A stretch of DNA of 64,000 nt from Closterium sp. NIES-65 (lineage: Eukaryota > Streptophyta > Zygnematophyceae > Desmidiales > Closteriaceae): NCBI GenBank assembly GCA_948144175.1, contig CANXME010002590.1, forward strand, positions 744,001 to 808,000, given 5' to 3'. Both the position numbers and the translations under genes were made by a program. Positions within the stretch are counted from its first letter, which is position 1, and the number at the start of each line of letters is the position of its first letter. Of the stretch, positions 32,119-41,212 are shown in pieces. The notes below the pieces were generated by a model. That model saw only the letters and a program-made list of their open reading frames with translations, did not search any database and was not told where the DNA came from.

Positions 32119-32409
32119 GTAAAGATATCAGCAGTGTTGGCCCCAGAGGCCACGTAAGCAAGGCGCAGCTGACCACGCTGCTACAGCTCACGAGCAAGGA
32201 AGTAGCGAAGAGCAATGTGCTTCGTTCTGTGCTCTAGTTTGTGCTCCCGACACAAGGCCAGCGTGGCCTTATTGTCTACGTACAGAACTGGAGGAGAACG
32301 AGGCGACTCTCCTAGGTCAGTCAGCAGGTAGGTGAGCCAGCGTAGCTCCTGTGCAGCCATGGCCCCCGCGTAGATCTCAGCCTCACAGCTGGAGTTGAGA
32401 ATAGAAGAC
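32115..32409 (-). pseudogene. Element C RNase H end fragment
   Basis: Minus-strand fragment encoding SSCEAEIYAGAMAAQELRW, YVDNKATLALCRE, TKHIALRYFLAREL and ANTADIFT. Since element B's own RNase H lies just left in the opposite orientation, the two form an inverted repeat of about 290 bp (31790-32080 against 32119-32409) with a very short spacer. Confidence 0.85.
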
Positions 32410-32540
32410 TGTCAGAACATTATAGCTTATGCTTTTGTGTAGGCTGTAGTGGGGTAGCCCATATGGGGTACAACCCAATTAGGGTTAGTACTTGTACCCA
32501 ACTGTTTCATAGTTCATTCATTCTTGTTCACATTTTCTCA
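32410..32540 (+). repeat. 5' LTR of element D
   Basis: 131 bp, TGTCAGAAC..TTTTCTCA, unusually short for Copia. Followed by a tRNA-Met-type primer binding site TGGTATCGAGC. Confidence 0.92.
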
Positions 32541-33602
32541 TGGTATCGAGCAGGTTCCCCCGTAGGTACTGTGCCTAGGGCCCACCACATCGACCTTTTT
32601 TTTTCTTTTCCTACCCGAAGCGCGCTCCGCCCGAGTCGCACTTCGGGCTCTCACCTCGTCGAGCCGCCCTAGCGGCCCCTTTCCCCTCGCGGCCCCGCCG
32701 CCCTACCTCGCGGCCCCGTAGCCCTACCTCGCGGCCCCGCCGCCCTACCTCGCGGCCCTGCCGCCCTACCTCGCGGCCCCGCCGCCCTACCTCTCGGCCC
32801 CGCCGCCCTACCTTGCGGCCCCGTCGCCCTACCTCGCGGTCCGCCGCCCTGCTCAGCGGCCTCGCCGCCCTTCTGAAGCGGCCCCGCCGCCCCACTCCTG
32901 CGGACCCGCCGCCCTACTCTTGCGGCCCCGCCGCCCTACTCCTGCGGCCCCGCCGCCCTACTCCTGTAGCCCCGCCGCCCTACTCCTACGGCCCCGCCGC
33001 CCTACTCCTGCGGCCCCGCCGCCCTACTCCTGCGGACCCGCCGCCCTACTTTTACGGCCCCGCCGCCCTACTCCTGCGGCCCCGCCACCCTACTCAGCGG
33101 CTCCGCCGCCCTACTCCTGCGGCCCCGCAGCCCTACTCCTGCGGCCCCGCCGCCCTACTCCTGCGGCCCCGCCGCCCTCCTCCTACGGCCCCGCCGCCCT
33201 ACTCCTGCGGCCTCGCCGCCCTACTCAGCGGCCCCGCCACCTTTCACCAGCGGCCCTACCGCCCTACACTGCCCGCGCCGCCCGAGCTGCCAGAACAGCC
33301 CGAGCCGCCCGAGCCGCCCGAGACACCCGAGCCGCCCGAGTCGCCCGAGCCGCCCGAGCCGCCTGAGCCACTCGAGCCGCCCAAGCCGTCCGAGCCGCCC
33401 GAGCCGCCCGAGCCGCCCGAGCCGCCTGATCAGCCGAGTCGCCGGTTCCGCGGAGCCGCAGTCGCTACTGAGCCGTCCGAGCAGCCGTGTTGCCGTGTTA
33501 CTGCACTACTCAGCTGCCCGACTTGCCCTGTCTGGTGAGACCAGTGCTTCTGTCACTGCACTGCCCTTGTCCTACAGTTGGTCTCGCTAGTCTACTGCTG
33601 TC
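32541..33602 (+). repeat. Leader of element D with GC-rich minisatellites
   Basis: About 1 kb between PBS and gag. 32680-33260 is a 21-23-bp repeat (GCGGCCCCGCCGCCCTACTCCT and variants), then 33285-33430 a GAGCCGCCCGA repeat. The plus-strand frame is open but purely repetitive, and I do not count it as coding. Confidence 0.85.
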
Positions 33603-34865
33603 ATGGCTTCCCCTAGTGTTCTCGCTTTTGACGCTGAGGGTCGAGCCATTGACTTTGAGGTTTGGGTAGATGACCTGCAGCTCTTCTTACAGTGCGATAG
33701 GGCAGACGGTCTCTCCCTCTTTGACCTCACCTCTGGCGCCTCTCCTGCCCCTGCTGCTGATGCTGACCCCACTGTTCGCTCCCAGTGGGCCACGCGCGAT
33801 GCTGCTGCACGTCTTGCTATGCGTCGCTACCTGCCTACCTCTGAGCGCGCGCACTTTAGTCAGTACAAGAGTGCTCACACCTTATACGACGCTGTAGTTG
33901 CGCGCTACTCTTCCCCTGCCACTGCTGCACTGAGCCGCCTCATGCTACCGTACCTATTTCCTGACCTTGCTGCCTTTCCCACAGTCGGTGACCTCGTTAC
34001 ACACCTCCGCACTAGTGACACTCGCTACCGCGCCGCACTTCCTGCTGAGTTCTGCGCCAAGAATCCCCCCCCCATGTACATCACTCTCTATTATATAGTC
34101 ACTCGCCTCCCTGACTCCCTTCGCGTAGTCAGGGACCACTTCCTCTCAGTCTGTCCCACCACTCTCACTGTTGACCTCCTAGAGAAGGCCCTCCTAGCAG
34201 CGGAGAAGAGCATAGTCGCTGTAGGAGCCTCTCGTGGTGACCCTCGCACCCCCATCTTTGAGGGGTGTTCCCCTTCCCCCCTGTTGCCCTCTGTCGCCTC
34301 TGCTGCTGCGGCCGACCTCGTTGGTCTTGAGTCGGTCGGTGCGGCGTCTGCCCCTAGCGGGAGACGCCGCTCTGGCAAGGGCAAGGGGGGCAAGGGCGCG
34401 GGTGGGGCTAGCGGGGGTGGTGGAGGTGGCGGTGGGGGCGGCGGGGGGAGTGGCGGTGGCGGTGGGAGTGGTGGCGGGGATGGAGGTGGCGGTGGCAACG
34501 GCGGAGGCGGAGGCGGCGGTGGCGGTAGCGGTGGGAGCGGAGGCGGTGGTGGCGGCGGAGGTGGAGGCGGCGGTGGTGGAGGAGGTGGAGCTGGTCGGGG
34601 TGGTACTTCTCAGCGGAGCGGCTCCGGGAGTGGTCAGCGCCAGCAGCAGCAGCAGCGTTCTCGGGACATCCCCCCTCCTCAGCAGCTCCGTGAGTGGTAC
34701 ACGCAGCGTCAGCGTGGTGGGGGTTTTGGCCCGTGCAACTATATCCTCCGCTCCGGCGACCGCGCGGGTGAGCAGTGTGGGGATGCTCACCCCACCCAGC
34801 GCTGCTTTGGCCGCCTGACGGACGCTTGGCGTCAGCAGTTCTCGGAGGCTAGTGAGATCCCCCGC
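33603..34865 (+). CDS. Element D gag
   Basis: 421 codons from ATG at 33603 to TGA at 34866-34868. The N-terminal UBN2-like gag helix region begins at FDAEGRAIDFEVWVDDLQLFL and continues to about residue 240. A glycine-rich tract of about 90 residues follows, then an atypical zinc motif C-x13-C-x3-H-x4-C (PCNYILRSGDRAGEQCGDAHPTQRC). The gag protein forms the particle and binds element RNA. Element C has TGG where this copy has TGA, so the stop is probably a point mutation that cuts gag from pol in this copy. Confidence 0.85.
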
Positions 34866-34868
34866 TGA

Positions 34869-37610
34869 GGAGAGCTGTCTAGGGCAGGCGTAGCTATCTT
34901 TGTTCTTGACTTTGATGCTATCCTTGCTGCCATGTATGCTGTGACTATTAGTGATGAGGGTGTCTGTTACCGGTGTTTCCCGCCCGACCCGGGCATTGGT
35001 ACTGCTGCTCTAGGTACAGGTGAGGCTGCTGCTATAGGTGCCAGTGCGACCGCACCCTCAGGTGCTGGTGAGTCTGCGCTCTCAGGTACCACGTCGGCTT
35101 CGGCCTCCCTCACCTTCACACTTGACTCAGGGGCTTCTCGCTCCTTCTTTCGAGACCGCACCACACTCACGCCGCTTGGTCGGCCAGTTGCAGTCTCCCT
35201 GGCAAACCCCTCTGGGGGTCCTGTCCTCTCTCACTTCTCCACTGTCCTCCCGTGTCCGGCTGCCCCCTCTGGCACCTTGTCTGGTCTTTACCTCCCCTCG
35301 TTCTCTACAAACTTGGTGAGTGGTGCTGACCTGCAGGATACAGGGGTTCACCAGTTCACTCCTGCGAGTCAGCGGGTGACCCACTGCACGGACGCTCGGA
35401 CAGGCCGACACCTGGCCACGTTTACACATCGGCCGGGGTCGAGCCTGTACACACTGACCACTAAGTCTCCTCCAGTCACTGCGTCTGGTCAGGTAGCTGC
35501 GTCGGGTCAGGTGTTTGCTGCAGCGTCCAGGTCTGGTCCTGAGTCTGCCCCCTGCTCGTGTCGCCTCCTGTCTCACGAGACTCTCCTCTGGCACCACCGT
35601 CTTGGTCACCCCTACCTGCCTCGTCTCCGAGGCATGGCTTCCCGTGTCCTTGTCTCTGGTCTTCCCCGGTCCCTCCCTCCCCTTCCTCCGGGGCCTGGTC
35701 CTTCCTGTGTCCCCTGTGTCGAGGGGCGGCTCCGAGCTGCCCCTCACCCCTCTCAGTTTCCCCCGACAAAGGCCCCGCTGCAGACGCTTCACATGGACGT
35801 GTGTGGCCCGGCCCGCGTCCGTGGACAGGGTCACGAGCGCTACTTCCTGCTGGTGGTTGACGACTACTCGCGTTACACCACAGTCTTCCCCTTGCGCAGC
35901 AAGGGTGATGTCGCTGAGGTGTTGATCGACTGGATCCGCGCAGCTCATCTCCAGCTCAGGAGGAGCTTCGGCTCGGACTTTCCTGTTCTGCGTCTGCACT
36001 CTGACCGAGGCGGAGAGTTCTCCTCTGGCCTTCTGCGAGCCTACTGTCGTGCGCGAGGCATCCGCCAGACCTTTACGCTTCCGGACTCTCCACAACAAAA
36101 TGGGATTGCTGAGCGCCGCATTGGCATGGTCATGGACGTCGCTCGTACCTCCATGATGCATGCGGCTGCCCCCCATTTCCTGTGGCCGTTTGCGGTTCGG
36201 TACGCGGCGCATCAGATCAACCTTCACCCCAGGGTCTCCAGACCGGAGACCTCCCCAGCCTTGCTGTGGACGGGGAAGGTCGGCGATGCGTCTGCGTTCC
36301 GTGTCTGGGGATCTCGGGCGTTTGTCCGCGACTTGTTTGCGGACAAGCTGTCCCCTCGTGCTGCTCCCTGTGTCTTCCTTGGCTTCCCCCCTGACGCCTC
36401 TCGGTGGCAGTTCTACCACCCCACCTCTTGTCGTGTTCTGTCCTCCCAGGACGTCACGTTCGACGAGTCAGTACCCTACTACCGCCTCTTCCCCTACCGC
36501 ACTCCTTCCCTCCCCCCGCCACCGCACTTCCTTGTGCCAGGTCCCCCCCCGGTAGACCCCCTCCCCCCTCAGGGTCCTGCCCCTTCAGGTGTGTCCCAGG
36601 TAGATGCAGTTGAGCCGGTCGAGGTTGCTGGTGACTCTGGTACTGCTGCGGGTGCTGAGCCTGGGTGTGCTGACTCTGGGGGTGCTGCGCGCGTGGGTGC
36701 TGAGCCTGGGGGTGCTGCGTCTGGGGATGCTGCGACTGGGGATGCTGAGCCTGGGGGTGCCGAGCTTGGGGGTGCCGAGCCTGGGGGTGCTATGTCTTGG
36801 GGTGCTGAGCCTGGGGGTGCTACGACTGGGGGTGCTGAGCCTGGGGATCCTTCGCCTGGGGGTGCTGCGTTTGGAGCTGCTGAGCCTGAGGGTGCTGAGT
36901 CTGGAGCTACTGAGCCTGGGGGTGCGGAGCCCGCGGCCGCTGGACCTGCTCGGGTGGCGTCTGGCGGTGCTGGGCCTGCTGGTTCTCCGGGTGCTTCTTC
37001 TCGGCGGGAGCCACTCTCTCCACAGGAGTTGCGTGAGTGGTTTGCCCGGCGCTGGAGGCGTACTACTGGAGCTGGTGCTTCTTCGGCTGCTGAGGGTGCT
37101 GGTGCCCCCGGTCTCGGAGGTGCTAGTCATGCGAGTGCTACTGGAGTCGGAGCTGCTGAGGGTGTTGGCGCTGAGGCTACTGCTGTCAGTCCTGGCGGCG
37201 GTCCTGCTGCGGGTGCTACTGGTGCTGCTGGAGGTACTGGAGCTGGAGGTGCTGTTGACGCTGGTGCTGCCGCTGGGGGTACTGGTGCTGTCCCTGCTGT
37301 GTCTGGAGTCGCCGCGCGGCCTCGGCCGTACTTTGTTCCGCTCCTTCAGCAAGTTCTTGGTCTTCCTCCTCCCTTAGAGTGTCCACCGCCTATCCAGTCG
37401 CAGTCGCAGTTACCACCGGTCTCCCCACTGCCTTCTCCTTCTCCGTACACTGGTCCTACTGGAGGTCTTGCTGAGCGTCGTGAGCCTGCGTCTCGTCCTG
37501 CGTCGCCTGTTCGTGCTGCTCGCTCTAGTGGTCGTAGTTCGCGTCAGCAACCTCCTCCTGTCCCTGGCACGCACCGGATGTCTCTGCGTCCGTCCACTGC
37601 TCCTCTGCGT
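34869..37610 (+). pseudogene. Element D pol, first half (protease, integrase)
   Basis: Same frame as gag. Protease LDSGASRSFF (about 35124), pre-integrase zinc site WHHRLGHPYLP with CVPC, integrase DDE with MDVCGP, HSDRGGEF and IAERRIG, then a spacer built of GAEPGGA-type repeats (36640-36940) and proline-rich sequence to the codon CGT at 37608-37610, where element F begins. The frame resumes at 45338 after the TSD. Confidence 0.88.
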
Positions 37611-37753
37611 TGTCGCACACTTCCGGTCTTCCTTTTGCGCTCAGACTCTGCCACCCAGTTTCCTGGACTTATTAACCTTCCGATCTTGTCACCCCCTTTT
37701 GCTGGTCCTTCTTCCTCCGTCTGTAGGTGATAAGTGCTTCTGAGCCCGTCCCA
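37611..37753 (-). repeat. Extra copy of element F 3' terminus outside the LTR
   Basis: Nearly identical to 38311-38453, which holds the last codons of pol and the 3' untranslated end. It lies beyond the 3' LTR and abuts the TSD. Its outer end TGTCGCAC matches the element terminus, since the LTR also begins TGTCGCA on the minus strand. Confidence 0.85.
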
Positions 37754-37754
37754 A

Positions 37755-38308
37755 CTGCAACAAGAAGGGGCTCGGAATTACTCTTCAAGCCACAATCTCT
37801 TCTCTCAGTGTCTAGCTTAACCGCTCGTTGCTTGGCTTCTCAATCGCAGATCTAGTCGTAATGCAGTGAGAATCCTTCTTTCACTAGCAAGCATACAGAC
37901 TTTCCCACGAGTTCAAGAAGACAAGCAAGAGTGGCAGCTCAGGCTCCCTACCTAGGCTTATCACTTCCCTTCCTGTGGGGTCCCTTCTCCTCCTGGGTTG
38001 CTACCCCTGCTCAGCATCGAGATCTACTCCGTAGCGCGCGAACCTCTTCCACCCTTGGACATTTCTCGTGACCCCTCCCCCGAGTCGCTCCAGTCAGCCT
38101 TGGCCCATTCTTGCGTCACTTGGGCGTTGGGTTACTCACCCTCGACCCTCGCGCCTGTTTACTGTATATATTCCTCCTTTCTACAGTACACCCCTAATTA
38201 TTCCATTTGTCACCCTTATGTATTTCCTTTCCATACACTGGTCTTGTCTTACCTTTAGAGCTGTCCCATGAATCCTTTGATGCGTGTTTCATCAGGATTC
38301 ATGCGACA
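37755..38308 (-). repeat. 3' LTR of element F
   Basis: About 554 bp, matching 44784-45333 from AAGAAGGGGCTC to CATGCGACA. It is separated from the 3' end of the body by two bases (GC). Confidence 0.88.
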
Positions 38309-38371
38309 GCTGTCGCACACTTCCGGTCTTCCTTTCGCGCTCGGACTCTGCCACCCAGTTTCCTGGACTTA

Positions 38372-41203
38372 TTAACCTTCCGATCTTGTCACCCCCTTTT
38401 GCTGGTCCTTCTTCCTCCGTCTGTAGGTGATAAGTGCTTCTGAGCCCGTCCCATGCCCCCTCTTGGCCGCTCCTGCGTCCTCGCTTGCCGGCCGAGAAGC
38501 CACGGCTTTAGCCACATTGGTGATGTGGTCTTTCACACACCTTCCCTGCCGATTCTGTAGCACCAATACCCCGGAGTCTCTCTTCTCCAGAATCCTCCAC
38601 CGCTCCTTGCTCAGCCCACATTCCAAGGCATCCCTCCTCTGTTCACGGACATAGACCTCGTCTTCCACTTGCACTTCCTTCAGCCTGCCAGGTTGCTGGT
38701 CCTTCCCTTGTTTCCGCTGACTATACCGTCGGGCATCTCTGAGCTGAGCTACCTCCAGGTTCTCTAGGGCAGCTGGCATCACCGTTCGGAGATACTTCGC
38801 TCTAGCTACCGCCACGGCTGCCCACTTCGTCGGGTCTTCGTCATGCACCACCTCCGTCAGAATCTTAGGAGCATCCACGGGTAGGATTGGCTCCTTCCCA
38901 AACAGCAACTGATAGGGTGAGTAGTGCTTCAAAGCCTGTTGCTTGGTGAAGCGATACCCTGCCGCTATCCATGGTAGCTGCATGTCCCAGTCCCTCCGGT
39001 CCTCCTCCTCACAGTATTTGCGCAACCCTCTCTTCAATGTTTGCACCATTCTCTCTGTCAGCCCATCCGCCTGCGGGTTGTACCTGGACGTTCTCCGGTG
39101 AGTGATGCCCAGCTCTCTGAGTTGCCTGTCGAACTCCCCAGCAAACTCGCTGCCTTGGTCAGTGAGAACCTCTTCACATGCCCCGAATCTACACAGCACT
39201 TGCTGCACAAAAGCCTCAGCTACTCCTGCTGCAGTTTTCCGAGACAGAGGGGCCACCTCGATCCATTTGCTGGTGTGCTCGATCATCACCAGAATGTATT
39301 GCTTCCCCCTTCGTGATAGCGGCAGCTCGCCTGCTATGTCTAGGGACCAGCGGTACCCTATGTTTCCGATGGGCAGCGACTTTAGTTCTGCCTTGCTTTT
39401 TTCCATGGTAGCTTTCTTTCTGCTGCAGGGCTCGCACGAGGCTAATTCCTGCCGTACCTGAGCCCTCATTCCCATCCACCAGTACATAGTCTGGAGCAGT
39501 TGTGCTGTCCTTTCCCCTGCAAAGTGTCCCAGTTTCCTGTGCAATTTCAGGATTAGCTCCCTCCTTTCTTCTGGTCGGGGCACTATCCGCCACCCGTCTT
39601 CCGTAACCAACTGCAATTGCTCATCTTGCCAGCGGTAGTGCACTCCCCGTGCCCTGACTCTTGCAGGTACCTCCTCCCCTTCGGGTCCCTCTCCTTTCAC
39701 CCAGGCCAGCACCTCCTGATCTTCCCATATCTCCCTACTGCCTTTCTCTCCTGGTGACTGTCTCTTCCATCCTTCCTTCTCCGCTGCCACTGCAGAATAT
39801 ACCAATCCGGCTTCCGGCGTCACCCTTCCTTCCTCTTGCCGTGCTGGTCCTTGACGTGATAGCCCATCCACGTGTTGTAGTGTCTTCCCCGGTCGATGTC
39901 TCACCTCGAAATCGAACTCTTGGAGGCGCATGGCCCATCTGGCGTTCCTTCCTTTCAGCGTCTGGTTTGTCATTAACCAGAGCAGCGGTTGATGGTCAGT
40001 GATCAAGGTGAACTTACGTCCTTGTAAGTACGGTCTGAACAATTCCACAGCCCATACCGCTGCCAGCCCCTCACCCTCGTAAGAGCTGTAATTGCTCTCT
40101 GCGGGGCTGCAGGATCGGCTGGCATATGCCACCACTCTCTCCACTCCCTCCTCTGTTTGGCAGAGCACTGCCCCCAACCCTCCACTGCTCCAATCTGTGT
40201 ATAGCAGGAAGGGCTCATCTGGCTTGGGTAGTTTCAGCACCGGCGCCGTCTTGACCGCCTCCTTCAGCACTTTCCATGCCTCCTCCTGCTCTCTCTTCCA
40301 CTCCCAGGGCACGTCTTCCCTCAACAGCCAGTTCAAGGGTTTGGCAGTCTTGAAGAAGTTCGGGACAAACTTCCGATAATAGTTCAGGAACCCCAACTGC
40401 GCCCTCAAGGTGCTTCGATCATTTGGGGCTTGGAGCCGGTCTACAACCTCCACTTTAGCCTGCTGCACCGTCATCCCTCCCTCCCCCACCTGAAATCCGA
40501 GGTAAGATACTGTCTTCACACCGAACGTGCACTTATCTGGGTGACAAGTCAGCCCCGCTGCTTCTATTGCTGCCAACGTCTGCTGCACGTCCTTGACGTG
40601 CCGCTCACCATCCGGACTGAATATAATCACGTCGTCGATGTAGCATAAAGCACACGGTATCGTCTGCAGCACCTGATCCATGACCCTCTGGAATTTTGCT
40701 GAGGCATTCTTCAGTCCGAATGGCATATAGTTCCATTCGTATAGCCTGTCAGGGCCGTGGAAGGCTGTCTTGTGCTTATCTGCCTCTTTGATGGGGATCT
40801 GATTAAATCCCTGTCTAAGGTCTAGAGTCGAGTAGACTCTACCTTTAGACAGGTCATCAAAGATTTCCTCCACCATGGGCATAGGATACCGGTCTGCCTT
40901 GGTGATCCTATTCAGCCCTCGGTAATCCCCGCACATGCGGCGTGCCAACATGACTCCTGTCACGTCCTTCCTCGCAGCTACCACCGTGGCTGCTGCGTAC
41001 TCCGAGCTGGATTCTCTGATTAGTCCGGCCTCAAGCAATTCCTTGCATTTAGCCTCCGCCACGTCCCGATCTCCTGGATTCATCCTCCGCCTTCTCTGGA
41101 ACACTGGTTCTTCTGTCTGCAGCTCTATCTCCATCGTCGCAGTCTTACACTTGCCCAGTTCCTTGAGTGAGTGAGCGAAGGCCCCCTTAGCCTTTGTCAG
41201 CAC
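38372..41203 (-). CDS. Element F RT-RNase H-integrase
   Basis: 943 codons in the same frame as the upstream gag-methyltransferase frame, entered only through a TAA at 41213-41215 (three codons of sequence lie between; the first residue counted here is a GTG, so an independent start is unlikely). RT residues about 30-280 with LDLRQGFNQIPI, MPFGLKNASAKFQ and active site YIDD (188-191). RNase H D337, E376, D403. Integrase zinc site H555, H560, C590, C593; catalytic D622, D682, E717 (35 spacing). The C-terminal GPY-like segment has no chromodomain. It copies genomic RNA into cDNA and inserts it. All catalytic residues are present. Confidence 0.93.
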   Translation of the reverse strand: MLTKAKGAFAHSLKELGKCKTATMEIELQTEEPVFQRRRRMNPGDRDVAEAKCKELLEAGLIRESSSEYAAATVVAARKDVTGVMLARRMCGDYRGLNRITKADRYPMPMVEEIFDDLSKGRVYSTLDLRQGFNQIPIKEADKHKTAFHGPDRLYEWNYMPFGLKNASAKFQRVMDQVLQTIPCALCYIDDVIIFSPDGERHVKDVQQTLAAIEAAGLTCHPDKCTFGVKTVSYLGFQVGEGGMTVQQAKVEVVDRLQAPNDRSTLRAQLGFLNYYRKFVPNFFKTAKPLNWLLREDVPWEWKREQEEAWKVLKEAVKTAPVLKLPKPDEPFLLYTDWSSGGLGAVLCQTEEGVERVVAYASRSCSPAESNYSSYEGEGLAAVWAVELFRPYLQGRKFTLITDHQPLLWLMTNQTLKGRNARWAMRLQEFDFEVRHRPGKTLQHVDGLSRQGPARQEEGRVTPEAGLVYSAVAAEKEGWKRQSPGEKGSREIWEDQEVLAWVKGEGPEGEEVPARVRARGVHYRWQDEQLQLVTEDGWRIVPRPEERRELILKLHRKLGHFAGERTAQLLQTMYWWMGMRAQVRQELASCEPCSRKKATMEKSKAELKSLPIGNIGYRWSLDIAGELPLSRRGKQYILVMIEHTSKWIEVAPLSRKTAAGVAEAFVQQVLCRFGACEEVLTDQGSEFAGEFDRQLRELGITHRRTSRYNPQADGLTERMVQTLKRGLRKYCEEEDRRDWDMQLPWIAAGYRFTKQQALKHYSPYQLLFGKEPILPVDAPKILTEVVHDEDPTKWAAVAVARAKYLRTVMPAALENLEVAQLRDARRYSQRKQGKDQQPGRLKEVQVEDEVYVREQRRDALECGLSKERWRILEKRDSGVLVLQNRQGRCVKDHITNVAKAVASRPASEDAGAAKRGHGTGSEALITYRRRKKDQQKGVTRSEG

Positions 41204-41212
41204 CTCTTTCAG

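Noticed and set aside
32813-33538. Proline-rich plus-strand frame in the leader of element D
   Set aside because: Built wholly of leader minisatellites, stops before gag and has no counterpart in the leaders of C and E.
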